A stretch of 42,560 bases of DNA, taken from the IMG/VR virus record IMGVR_UViG_3300042691_029354, positions 1-42,560 of that record. One strand, 5' to 3'. The DNA comes from a virus. Below the pieces are notes generated by a model, which saw only the letters and a list, made by a program, of their open reading frames with translations, was not told the DNA's origin and searched no databases. Position 1 is the first letter of the stretch. Each line of letters starts with the position of its first letter. The position numbers and the translations under genes are program-made. This document shows positions 1 through 7,599 of the stretch, piece by piece.

Positions 1-631
1 CACTTGACGAATCTGTTAAGCCAAACGCACCAAGATTAACATCAGCGGTAGCCCCGACATAAGGAACAAAGTTTGTAGCATCGGCAGGGATGTATGGAAG
101 GGTAATTCTTGCTGCGGTATTATCGTCCCAATACAAAGTAATCGTCGCAGTATTTGTAAGCATTACCGCATAGATTTTAATGACAAGTCTATCAGTTGTG
201 AGAAGCGTTACATCGGCAGCAAGAGTGCCAGTAACGGTTTGTTGAATACGAGTATTAAGAGTCGTTGACGACGAATTGTCAGAGGTAAAAAGTAGCGTCT
301 CTGTACCAGCTAAAACTCTTTTATAAAGCTCAACATAAGTATAATAACCATGAGGCCCAGCGTCTTTTTGAGTCTCGTAGTGAAAACCATAGCTACCTGC
401 TACAAGCTTTGTAATATTTGGATAACCTACATCTGTAGCAAACTCTTCAATAATTGCAGGAGTAGTTGTTGCAGCAACCGCAACACTTTGCTCAGATGTT
501 GGTACAAATTGCGCAAGGGATTTAAGTGATTCATATCCAGGAATAGAAGAGTCAGTACCAGTTAAATAATATGTAAGACTAGTTCCACCAAAAGCAGATA
601 AGATGGGTCTAATTGCTGCAAAATAGCTCAC
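1..631 (-). CDS. Tail fibre-like protein, 3' end cut by window edge
   Basis: This frame is open from a GTG at 631 to the left edge, with no stop, so about 210 codons are present. The GTG overlaps the upstream TAG (TAGTG) and has GAGGG about 8 bases before it. The N-terminus reads VSYFAAIRPILSAFG. The middle is rich in Thr, Val and Ala with beta-strand patterning, and the visible end contains YVGATADVNLGAFGLT. That resembles the repeated 'Y-x-GAT-x-D-x-DLG' blocks common in phage fibre and collar proteins. It closes the head-gene cluster and on a circular map would run towards the lysis and tail genes. A fibre or virion appendage role is inferred from the motif and context. Confidence 0.7.
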   Translation of the reverse strand, partial: MSYFAAIRPILSAFGGTSLTYYLTGTDSSIPGYESLKSLAQFVPTSEQSVAVAATTTPAIIEEFATDVGYPNITKLVAGSYGFHYETQKDAGPHGYYTYVELYKRVLAGTETLLFTSDNSSSTTLNTRIQQTVTGTLAADVTLLTTDRLVIKIYAVMLTNTATITLYWDDNTAARITLPYIPADATNFVPYVGATADVNLGAFGLTDSSS

Positions 632-918
632 TACCAAGCCCTCACATATACGGTTCCACCAGAACCAGTGAGGTTTTTAATATACATCTGCCCAACCATC
701 TCATCAGAGTCGTGAACGTATGCCAAGCCTTCAGACACAACAATATGAGGGTCTCCGGCAGTACCACCAAACTGAATTGCAATGTCTCCATCGGTTAGAT
801 TTTGAACAGTAAACTCACGAATATTTGGAGTTCCGTCGATACCAGTAACAGCAGCATAGCTGGTATTAGAGTTAAATATTACTGTTCTTGCGTCTGATGG
901 TCCTTGAACGTATCTCAT
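631..918 (-). CDS. Small beta-rich putative virion protein (95 aa)
   Basis: This 95-residue protein starts with MRYVQGPSD and consists of alternating short hydrophobic strands and Gly/Asp turns (for example DIAIQFGGTAGDPHIVV). It has no signal peptide or membrane segment. It looks like a small beta-sandwich, as seen in capsid decoration or fibre-associated proteins. The start overlaps the upstream lipoprotein stop (TAATG), and its own stop overlaps the GTG of the fibre-like gene, so translation is probably coupled. It has a similar strand pattern to the 107-residue protein at 42017-42340. No family was recognised. Confidence 0.7.
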   Translation of the reverse strand: MRYVQGPSDARTVIFNSNTSYAAVTGIDGTPNIREFTVQNLTDGDIAIQFGGTAGDPHIVVSEGLAYVHDSDEMVGQMYIKNLTGSGGTVYVRAW

Positions 919-1361
919 TAATCCCCCAATTCAATCTCGTTCTTCTTGGTCATGCAATACGTTCCGGCCTCAACGAGAAACTTTTTATCTTTATCCATGT
1001 TGTAAATTTTGGTCGTGTACTGTTCCCAGCCAGTTGTAATGCCTAAGAACTTCTTCGCCCTATAAGCTTTTTGGCAGAATCCGTTCCCACAGATACCAAA
1101 ACGCTCACCATTAATTTTACAGACAAACTCTAGTTTTACAAGAACGGCATTGGTATCTGGATCTGAAAGTTTATATTCAGCAATGTCCCACCGCAAACAC
1201 TTATCGTCCTTAAACTCAGCACATGTCTGGTTTATTAGACCTTCAAACCTTGGATCAACACGTATCATAATATCCGATAGAGGACCGCGAACGAGGGGCT
1301 GCTTGTCGGAAACACAGCTAACCGCAAACATTAAAAGCAAAAGGAGTAAACTACCCCTCAT
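918..1361 (-). CDS. Putative lipoprotein (147 aa)
   Basis: The N-terminus MRGSLLLLLLMFAVSC is a signal peptide followed by a lipobox (FAVS|C, Cys16), so export and lipid modification are predicted. The mature part has six further Cys (two in the CKINGERFGICGNGFC stretch), which suggests disulphides in the periplasm. The start overlaps the upstream stop (ATGA). In a late operon of a Gram-negative phage such a lipoprotein could be an outer-membrane spanin subunit or a superinfection-exclusion protein. It is longer and more Cys-rich than a typical o-spanin, so the function stays open. The lipoprotein call is firm, the role is not. Confidence 0.8.
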   Translation of the reverse strand: MRGSLLLLLLMFAVSCVSDKQPLVRGPLSDIMIRVDPRFEGLINQTCAEFKDDKCLRWDIAEYKLSDPDTNAVLVKLEFVCKINGERFGICGNGFCQKAYRAKKFLGITTGWEQYTTKIYNMDKDKKFLVEAGTYCMTKKNEIELGD

Positions 1362-1588
1362 TCGCGCACCTTTAAACTACGTTGGAAGGCATCACGGACA
1401 ATGGCCATCTCTTTACGCAAAGACATAATCCGAACGTCGTCACGATCATCGTATTTAGCGTCAAGCTCTTTTTTAAGAGCCAATTCTAATTTCATGTATT
1501 CATCTGAATGCTTGCGAAGCTGTTGGGTATTGATGATCTGTGCGATCTCTCCGAGAAATTTTCCCCAACCAAATGTCAAATCAGTCAT
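1358..1588 (-). CDS. Small helical protein (76 aa), unknown
   Basis: This gene encodes MTDLTFGWGKFLGEIAQI followed by a charged, helix-forming stretch with heptad-like spacing (EYMKLELALKKELDAKYD). It is probably a short coiled coil. It has no signal peptide. A GGAGGGG ribosome site lies about 9 bases before the ATG, and both the site and the ATG fall inside an imperfect hairpin (1587-1620). The stop overlaps the start of the lipoprotein gene, so the two are probably co-translated. No family was recognised; a role in assembly or lysis with its neighbour is conjecture. Confidence 0.7.
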   Translation of the reverse strand: MTDLTFGWGKFLGEIAQIINTQQLRKHSDEYMKLELALKKELDAKYDDRDDVRIMSLRKEMAIVRDAFQRSLKVRE

Positions 1589-1620
1589 ACTGAGGCCCCT
1601 CCAATTAGAGGCCCCAGTAT
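1587..1620 (-). promoter_or_regulatory. Hairpin over RBS and start codon of the 76-aa gene
   Basis: ATACTG (1587-1592) pairs with CAGTAT (1615-1620), and GGCC (1594-1597) pairs with GGCC (1610-1613) after a 1x1 mismatch. The loop region carries the GGAGGGG ribosome site in the minus-strand RNA, and the ATG at 1588 sits in the stem. It may be a translation-control hairpin or a weak attenuator between the capsid genes and downstream genes. There is no T-run after it, so a simple terminator is less likely. Confidence 0.4.
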
Positions 1621-1627
1621 ATCATGT

Positions 1628-2113
1628 TTATGTACGGTCTTGGTAGAACCCAATTAACATTACATCAAGCTCTCCGCCGATTAATGCTGCAGTAGCGACA
1701 GTAAGAGTTGGAGTGCGCTCTGCTGTACAAAGTACGGCAGAAGCAGCGGTTCCAACAGGTATGCCAGCCACGATAGCATCAGCAGAAAAGGTAGCCACGG
1801 CTTCTGCTGTCTTGATGTCGTTTGCAGACTCAACTGCAAAAGCCAAGGTAGCAGATCCGCCAGATGTTACTGCGGTTTTTACCAAAATAGCGCTATCCCA
1901 AACTACAAATCCTGCAGGAATCTTGACGGCATCGCCGTTTTCATCCTTAAGATTGATGGCGCCAACGGCGCCACCATCTCGTGAGAATTTCCAATTGCAG
2001 GGAATGCACTGCATTGCGCGACCAAGTTCTCGACCAAGCTTCAGTTCAGATTTCAATAAACCAGGCGAAGCCAAGTGCTCAGTTGCTAATTGTTGTTGTG
2101 CTTTTGTTAACAT
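1628..2113 (-). CDS. Putative capsid accessory / head decoration protein (161 aa)
   Basis: The gene follows the major capsid gene after 27 bases and has a strong AGGAGGA site 8 bases before its ATG. The N-terminus is helical (MLTKAQQQLATEHLASPGLL). Residues from about 35 are a beta-rich domain with GAVGAINLKDENGD and many Ala, Gly, Val and Thr. Size, composition and position directly after the capsid gene fit a head decoration or capsid-stabilising protein. No specific family was recognised, so the role is inferred from synteny. Confidence 0.7.
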   Translation of the reverse strand: MLTKAQQQLATEHLASPGLLKSELKLGRELGRAMQCIPCNWKFSRDGGAVGAINLKDENGDAVKIPAGFVVWDSAILVKTAVTSGGSATLAFAVESANDIKTAEAVATFSADAIVAGIPVGTAASAVLCTAERTPTLTVATAALIGGELDVMLIGFYQDRT

Positions 2114-2140
2114 ATATTCATTCCTCCTATTTCACTTCAA

Positions 2141-3412
2141 TTAAGGTGTGAAATCTGGGATGGAGTGAACTACGCCACAGTACGAAGGACGGTTAAGTAC
2201 CAAGTCACCGAACAAGAACATGTCGATGATGTACTGATAACCAGTCGTAGCACGTTTAACGTAGTATTGGTTGCCATCAGGAGTAATTTGCTTACGGAAG
2301 AATCCATTTGAGTGGAACTTCAAAGCTCTCCAGTCGATGAAGAAGATCACGTCTTGATCCATCTCTTGGATACCAACTACTTTAAGAGCACCTTTCACGC
2401 CAACGATTTCAATCTCTGTCCATCCGTAGATAGAAGCTTTAGGAGCTTGAGAAACGCGGTAAGCACCTTTGCTGAGTTCAACCAATTTCATGATTGCGCC
2501 CAAGTTCTTATAGTTCATAAGAGCTTCTGCAGGATTTCCTTTTCCTAAAGTACGGCAAGTAACATAAGCATCAAACAATTTGCTTAAAATGTTTGCTGCG
2601 TTGATGGAAGATCCATCAATGTTGATTGCTTGCAAGAAAGGATAAGAAGCTTTGGTTTTTCCAGCAATGGTAGAAGCACCACCGTTAGCTGCGCTTAAAA
2701 GCTGTGTACGAAGCGATGTGAATTGGTTTGCACCAGTTTCAGCGCCAGGAACATAGATTTTAGGAGCATCAGCCAAGTCGAAAGTTGTTAAAGCATCGCC
2801 AGAAGCTGCAGTGTTAGATGCAGAGCCGCCACGAGTGTTAGAAACAGTTAATTTCTTAGTATTAACGTCGATTCCAACAACATAGAAGCTACCAGTGTTA
2901 GGAGTGCTATCAACGATAACAATCTTCTCGCCGATTTCAAAGCGATCAGGACGATCAACTTCAACGACACCAGTTGTGGTACCAGCATCAGCAGTTACTT
3001 TCGCTTTGTGAGCGCCGTTTAACAACATGATAGAAGCGTTGTTTTTGATAAGACCTGTGAAATCTTCAACAGCTCCAGGAAGAACTTTCAAGAATGATTT
3101 CTCAGTAACTTTTCCATCGTGTTGAACCAAATCTTTGTGGTTAAACACCATCGTGCCCCACAGTTCTTTGTAGGTGCTGATCTCGCCGCGCTGATAGTTG
3201 TCTTCAGACACGTCGGTATCGGCAGTCAAAGAACCCATAGAAAGAGAGCTAGCTCCAGCAGCTTTGAAGGGAACGATAAGTTTGCCGCCCTTCCAGCCGT
3301 CGTCTTTCTCAACCTTCATCAAAAGGTAATCTTTTTTAATTGTTTCTTCTTTAAGTAAGTCATACGTCAAATACTCGTTGAGCATTGCGTCGAATGATGC
3401 AGTTGTTGCCAT
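2141..3412 (-). CDS. Major capsid protein
   Basis: This 423-residue protein lies directly downstream of a scaffold-like gene and near the portal and terminase genes, the standard place for the major capsid protein. The N-terminal arm (MATTASFDAMLNEYLTYDLL) and the conserved-looking centre and C-terminus are interrupted at about residues 135-215 by a Thr/Gly/Val-rich beta segment that may be an insertion domain. It has no signal or membrane segment. The ribosome site (AGGAGGG) is excellent but lies inside an 11-bp perfect hairpin, which could time or limit capsid translation. I infer an HK97-type fold from context; the exact family was not identified. Confidence 0.88.
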   Translation of the reverse strand: MATTASFDAMLNEYLTYDLLKEETIKKDYLLMKVEKDDGWKGGKLIVPFKAAGASSLSMGSLTADTDVSEDNYQRGEISTYKELWGTMVFNHKDLVQHDGKVTEKSFLKVLPGAVEDFTGLIKNNASIMLLNGAHKAKVTADAGTTTGVVEVDRPDRFEIGEKIVIVDSTPNTGSFYVVGIDVNTKKLTVSNTRGGSASNTAASGDALTTFDLADAPKIYVPGAETGANQFTSLRTQLLSAANGGASTIAGKTKASYPFLQAINIDGSSINAANILSKLFDAYVTCRTLGKGNPAEALMNYKNLGAIMKLVELSKGAYRVSQAPKASIYGWTEIEIVGVKGALKVVGIQEMDQDVIFFIDWRALKFHSNGFFRKQITPDGNQYYVKRATTGYQYIIDMFLFGDLVLNRPSYCGVVHSIPDFTP

Positions 3413-3420
3413 TTTTAAAT

Positions 3421-3451
3421 CCCTCCTAGGATTTTCGCCTTCCTAGGAGGG
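3421..3451 (-). promoter_or_regulatory. Strong hairpin containing the capsid-gene ribosome site
   Basis: CCCTCCTAGGA (3421-3431) and TCCTAGGAGGG (3441-3451) are exact reverse complements with a 9-base loop. In the minus-strand RNA the 3' arm is the AGGAGGG ribosome site of the capsid gene, 8 bases before its ATG. The stem lies wholly between scaffold and capsid genes. It may sequester the site, serve as an RNase III type processing signal that stabilises capsid mRNA, or attenuate read-through. No T-run follows, so it is not a standard terminator. Confidence 0.7.
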
Positions 3452-3462
3452 TTGCTTAAAAG

Positions 3463-4461
3463 CTAGTCCTCGTAGGATGCGGCGATCTTTTGAATTTGTG
3501 CCAATGATGTGATTTTTGGTTTGCCAGGCGAAGATGATCTTGCACTAACATTTGGGATTACCTTAACCTTCTCTCCAGTTTTGGTTTCCACCGCCCTTGG
3601 AGCATTTTGATTAAATAACGGTCCAAACTTCTGCATGACCTGTTGTACCGCCTCTGCTGGAGCTAGATCCCTCTGCTGCAACTGATAAGCGTATCTGCCT
3701 GTATTAATAACTTCCTGTCGAAACGCTCCATTTCCATAGATCGAATCGTACTTGGATTGAAAATCCTTGACATCGGCTGTCCCCAGCGTCTGATCAAGTT
3801 CAAAAACGCGTCGCTCGGTTCTTTCTTTCAAAAGTTCCTGACGATACATTTCTGTTTGTTGCTGATATTGCTCCCGCTCACGCGCAACTCTTTGTTGTTC
3901 ATTATATGCGTGGCGTTGTTCCGGCGTCAAGTCCTCCAACTGCAGAAGTTGAGCGGTATATTGCTTAACTACATTTGGATCCAAGGCCTGAAGTAGTTGT
4001 TGTGGCTGCAAGTCCATACGTTTTAGAAACTCATTAAAGTTTCCACGACGAAGTTGGCCAAGTTCTTCCAGCTCACCCATTAAGTTCTGATAATGAGGAA
4101 CAACCTCTTGATACTGAGAATAAGCCTCTTTGTATTTTGGAAAAGCTTCTCTAATCTCACAAAGCTCGCGAATTTGCTTTTCAGTTGTCTCATCCTTAAT
4201 CAAAGGACGAAACATCTCATCAATCTCTCGCTCTTCACCATTAAACTTATATTTAAAAGATGGCTGGTAAGCCGCTGGCATTGGTACTTCACCAGCTTCA
4301 ATCTGATCATTCTTTGCTTCTGGAGCTGCCTTTTGAGCCTCTTCCTCTTTGATCACGTCATCAATCGTCTTTGGCCCATCTTGAACCAAAGGCTCTGGCT
4401 GACCTGGCAAAATTTGATCGCTAAAATCACCATCATCTACAGTTGTTGTTTCTAAATCCAT
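3463..4461 (-). CDS. Scaffolding protein
   Basis: This 332-residue acidic protein is rich in Glu, Gln and Lys with a disordered N-terminus (about 60 residues with PGQPEPLVQDGP) and long helical, coiled-coil-prone stretches between about 70 and 260 (LGELEELGQLRRG, REREQYQQQTEMYRQELL). The C-terminus is basic and Ser/Pro-rich (VKVIPNVSARSSSPGKPK) before a short final helix. This architecture and its place between portal and major capsid genes are typical of podovirus scaffolds, which guide procapsid assembly and bind capsid through a basic C-terminal element. The start has an AAGGAGGA site. Confidence 0.85.
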   Translation of the reverse strand: MDLETTTVDDGDFSDQILPGQPEPLVQDGPKTIDDVIKEEEAQKAAPEAKNDQIEAGEVPMPAAYQPSFKYKFNGEEREIDEMFRPLIKDETTEKQIRELCEIREAFPKYKEAYSQYQEVVPHYQNLMGELEELGQLRRGNFNEFLKRMDLQPQQLLQALDPNVVKQYTAQLLQLEDLTPEQRHAYNEQQRVAREREQYQQQTEMYRQELLKERTERRVFELDQTLGTADVKDFQSKYDSIYGNGAFRQEVINTGRYAYQLQQRDLAPAEAVQQVMQKFGPLFNQNAPRAVETKTGEKVKVIPNVSARSSSPGKPKITSLAQIQKIAASYED

Positions 4462-4474
4462 ATTTCCTCCTTAG

Positions 4475-4500
4475 CCACGCCCCAATCCCTCAAGGCGCGG
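4475..4500 (-). promoter_or_regulatory. Hairpin between portal and scaffold genes
   Basis: CCACGCC (4475-4481) pairs with GGCGCGG (4494-4500), seven pairs including one G-U, with a 12-base loop. It is located in the only sizeable spacer between portal and scaffold genes, just upstream of the scaffold ribosome site. It lacks a T-run. With the hairpin before the capsid gene it may help set different translation levels in one mRNA. Confidence 0.4.
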
Positions 4501-4507
4501 TATCTAC

Positions 4508-6661
4508 TTAGGTAGAGGCAGAATTATTCATCTGCATGTATTGTGGCTCAGTTGCCACACTAGGGACATTCATCCCTAAATCATCATTAACAACACTTCC
4601 AGGCGTGGAAATAGGCTGCATACCGCCCATCGCCGCCTGATCTTGTGGATTAAGCTTATAAATATCAGCCATTCCAACACCCTGTTCCTCAATGCGCTTG
4701 ATAAGCCAAGCCATAGAGTCAGAAGGCACTCGCAAACGACGAGATTTTGCTGGATCTTTAGGGTCAGTCACATACATATCAACACCGATCATGGCACCAG
4801 TAGTAGGGATAAGACCCTTATTTTGAGCCGCAAGCTGCTCTTTTTGCTGATTTAATACTTCAGATCGCACTTGACGCTGTTTAGCGTATAAACCCTGAAT
4901 AAATGGATTCATAAGCCTAAAATCAGGCTGTCTCATGCGATCAGAAAGCCTTCCTAAGATATAAGCATTGTCATCTTCTGGGAAAACTTGTACTTCCTCA
5001 CCACGATCAAGCGCTAAAATAATGTTATCCGCAACACGACTATTTAAAGTCATGTCGTTAAACACCTCGCTCACCTGAGCAAACGGCATTTCCTTGATAA
5101 TTTTACCAATATCTTCCTTGCTCATTCCATTGGCAGCGTACTGAATGACAGAGTTAAGCACCATCTGCTTACCCATCTGCGAAGTGATATCATCAGAACG
5201 AGGCTTAACCTTAATCTGAAGCGATAAATCGCTTGCTGACTTGAACTCTTCAATGTTCACTCTCTCAGAGCGACCAATGTATGAAACGATGGTGTCATCG
5301 TTGAAATAGGTCTTCGCCATTCTGAAATAAAGCTTTGCAATCTTGATAATCATGTTTTCCAAACGACGAATATATCTAGAGAATGCCTTTTTCTGTCTTG
5401 CACTCATAAACAACATCGTGAATGGATCCTGACCTTGCTTAAACTCTTGATCCTCTTGAACCATAGCAACTTTATACATCTCCGCAATCTGTGAGAGCAT
5501 GTAATCCAAATACTGTGAACCATTGCGGCCAGGGATAACCGTAACTCCACCGCCATTAACAGAAAGATGGCGCACACCATTGGTCATACCAGCAGTGCTC
5601 ATCTTGTTCCCGTTGGTTGTGACAACCTTATCATCACCCAAAGTCATCTGGTGCTCGGCAATCTTGCTAGCACATCGGTTGATTTCAACCTGATAAGGAC
5701 GAAGCTGTTTAATTAGCGAACGACCACGAGGAGTCGTAGGAATCTTGTCCATATGCTGAACAATGATTGGAAAGATGTGCTTGCCGTCAAAGTCTTTTGG
5801 TAACTCCCCCTCGGCAAGCACAACGTCCTCAGTAAAGAGCGCAAAATATCCGTTGGGATAATCCGCACATGGCTTCTGATAATACTCAATGAGCATTGTC
5901 TCGTTCTTATCTGCCTTCCGATACCCGCCATCGGCGCCAAAATCGAACACCATGAACGTGCGATCTTCACTCTCCTTGATCTTATCTGCAGTGTCTGGAA
6001 AGGTTTTCTTCAAATCCTTTACCGACACCATTTTTTGGTAAAACAAATACGGACTCTCATCCATACTCTTCGCTTCTGGAGCACGTTTTAAATCGGCGCA
6101 GAAAATCTTCTCCACCATAATATCTCCAGAAAACTTAGGACTGCTATCATCAGGAATAGGCTGGCCCATTTCATCAAATGCTGGCTGACCCATGTCATCC
6201 ACGGCTTGGTTAAATCCAACCAAGTGTCCAGCGTTGGGATCAAAATACATTTTAATCGCCGTCTCACCTAAAAAGAAATCATCAGCAAGCTCTGAGAACA
6301 TCTCATCGAAATTGTGACGCTCTTTTGCGTCTTCCCAAATCGCCGAGTACATCTCAGCGGCTTTTCTATCCTGCATTTCTCCTGGGTTTTTGGCCTCGAC
6401 CACAATTCCAGGTGCTGCCGAAAGAAGATTGTTAGAATAGATCTTAGAAATAACCCCAATATGGTTTTTTGTAAGACGTACTTTCTGGTCCTTTGATAGA
6501 TCCTTGGTTTCTCTAATCCTCTCAAAACTTTTTTGATTAGTTTTTAAGTAGTGATCACCAGAAACAAGCAATACGTTTGATCTAATCTCGGCTGTCCAAG
6601 ACTTATCAGCCTCAGTCGCCTCACGGTGCATTGACACCAGTTCAGAAAGCTTAATACCCAT
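4508..6661 (-). CDS. Portal protein
   Basis: The 717-residue product matches the length of P22-like podovirus portals. It starts MGIKLSELVSMHREATEADK, has an early aromatic-charged region (RSNVLLVSGDHYLKTN), and a central helical region around residues 400-450 (DPFTMLFMSARQKKAF). The C-terminal 100 residues are Gln/Asn/Met-rich and probably flexible. Twelve copies form the vertex channel through which DNA enters and leaves, and the terminase docks on it. It is located between terminase and scaffold/capsid genes, as in related phages. Assignment rests on size, composition and gene order plus overall resemblance, not on a catalytic motif. Confidence 0.85.
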   Translation of the reverse strand: MGIKLSELVSMHREATEADKSWTAEIRSNVLLVSGDHYLKTNQKSFERIRETKDLSKDQKVRLTKNHIGVISKIYSNNLLSAAPGIVVEAKNPGEMQDRKAAEMYSAIWEDAKERHNFDEMFSELADDFFLGETAIKMYFDPNAGHLVGFNQAVDDMGQPAFDEMGQPIPDDSSPKFSGDIMVEKIFCADLKRAPEAKSMDESPYLFYQKMVSVKDLKKTFPDTADKIKESEDRTFMVFDFGADGGYRKADKNETMLIEYYQKPCADYPNGYFALFTEDVVLAEGELPKDFDGKHIFPIIVQHMDKIPTTPRGRSLIKQLRPYQVEINRCASKIAEHQMTLGDDKVVTTNGNKMSTAGMTNGVRHLSVNGGGVTVIPGRNGSQYLDYMLSQIAEMYKVAMVQEDQEFKQGQDPFTMLFMSARQKKAFSRYIRRLENMIIKIAKLYFRMAKTYFNDDTIVSYIGRSERVNIEEFKSASDLSLQIKVKPRSDDITSQMGKQMVLNSVIQYAANGMSKEDIGKIIKEMPFAQVSEVFNDMTLNSRVADNIILALDRGEEVQVFPEDDNAYILGRLSDRMRQPDFRLMNPFIQGLYAKQRQVRSEVLNQQKEQLAAQNKGLIPTTGAMIGVDMYVTDPKDPAKSRRLRVPSDSMAWLIKRIEEQGVGMADIYKLNPQDQAAMGGMQPISTPGSVVNDDLGMNVPSVATEPQYMQMNNSAST

Positions 6662-6667
6662 GGAGTG

Positions 6668-7045
6668 TTACCCGTTTTTCTTTCGATAAAACTCTTTTCG
6701 AGCCGCTGCATTCTCGTCAACATATCCAGCTTTTGAAAGCTCAGACTCATCTGTAAGTTGTTTAACGCGATTTTCAGCAGCAGGATTAAATACGCCAACA
6801 TCATCGCCAGTTTGAAACGTGTTACGAGCCTCTAATGACTCAACAGAACCATCAGCCTTAAGCTCTTGCTTCATCATCTTTGCCATAGAAGGACCAGATT
6901 CAGAAGATAGCGCCTCCGAAATTGCTTCTTTTACAAATCTCTTAATTGAAGGCCCAAGCTCTCCAACCATTTTCCCAGCATATTGCGATAAAGCCTTATT
7001 TAAAGACTCACTGTTTTCAGTAACAATAGATTTTTTAGCCTTCAC
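6668..7045 (-). CDS. Conserved-context small protein upstream of portal (125 aa)
   Basis: The gene uses a GTG start (reads MKAKKSIVTENSESLNK) that overlaps the 3' end of the preceding gene by 11 bases, and it ends 6 bases before the portal ATG. The protein is charged and mostly helical, with a possible amphipathic segment at about residues 25-50 and an acidic-basic C-terminus ending in EFYRKKNG. Position between terminase and portal suggests a packaging or portal-assembly accessory, but no family was recognised. Confidence 0.7.
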   Translation of the reverse strand: MKAKKSIVTENSESLNKALSQYAGKMVGELGPSIKRFVKEAISEALSSESGPSMAKMMKQELKADGSVESLEARNTFQTGDDVGVFNPAAENRVKQLTDESELSKAGYVDENAAARKEFYRKKNG

Positions 7046-7280
7046 GATGGTTCAATGCCTCCTCATAGGCGACAGGATCCGTTAAAATTAAATCCTGAAG
7101 CGCGTCTTCCATATTATCATCTTTTTCTTCCTTTGAAAGACTCACCTCAATATGCTTTTGAGGCAAATCGCCAAAACGAATCTCAAAATCGTCAAACTTC
7201 AAGAACTCAACACCCTGTTCCCTACAAATACCAATGATAGATTTGATTTCTGACACCGTTCTTTTACTTTTAGCTGCCAT
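7035..7280 (-). CDS. Small acidic protein (81 aa), unknown
   Basis: I place the start at the ATG at 7280 (MAAKSKRTVSEIKSIIGIC) because codons further upstream read as non-coding sequence with odd composition. The protein combines a helix (SEIKSIIGICREQGVEFLKF) with short strands and an acidic C-terminus (SKEEKDDNMEDALQDL). It overlaps the next gene by 11 bases, so the two are probably co-translated. The function is unknown; context suggests a virion-assembly accessory. Confidence 0.65.
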   Translation of the reverse strand: MAAKSKRTVSEIKSIIGICREQGVEFLKFDDFEIRFGDLPQKHIEVSLSKEEKDDNMEDALQDLILTDPVAYEEALNHREG

Positions 7281-7296
7281 GGTGTAAACATACCAC

Positions 7297-7599
7297 ATGC
7301 AATCTTGGAAAAACAATCTAACAACTAAACTTTCAAACGACGGTATATTTGTGGGCAAAGGCAAAGATCGGTTCACCAATATCAAAACTCAAACAATCGA
7401 AAAGAACGGTAAAAAGGTCGAAGTTACTCTTGGCCGAAATGCTCGCACCCAAAAGGTCGAAATCATCGACCACCGATGGACAGATGGTGAGCCGGAAGAT
7501 CTTATAAAGTTTATGATGACACCTATGCCATCAAATCATCCCAATACTCCATCTCCCGATCAATTGGGTCAGGAGAGGTTAGCGGATCCACACGAGTAG
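7297..7599 (+). CDS. Possible antisense-strand small protein (100 aa)
   Basis: An open frame on the plus strand fills the only gap in the minus-strand head cluster (7281-7522) and then overlaps the 3' end of the terminase gene by 77 bases. The product (MQSWKNNLTTKLSNDGIFVG) has ordinary protein-like composition for its first 75 residues: a beta-rich core with NIKTQTIEKNGKKVEVTL and an IIDHRWTDGEPEDL stretch. The tail over the terminase gene is Pro/Asn-rich and less convincing. No ribosome site is obvious (TAAACATACCAC before the ATG). It could be a real gene with its own promoter or a chance frame. Confidence 0.45.
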   Translation: MQSWKNNLTTKLSNDGIFVGKGKDRFTNIKTQTIEKNGKKVEVTLGRNARTQKVEIIDHRWTDGEPEDLIKFMMTPMPSNHPNTPSPDQLGQERLADPHE

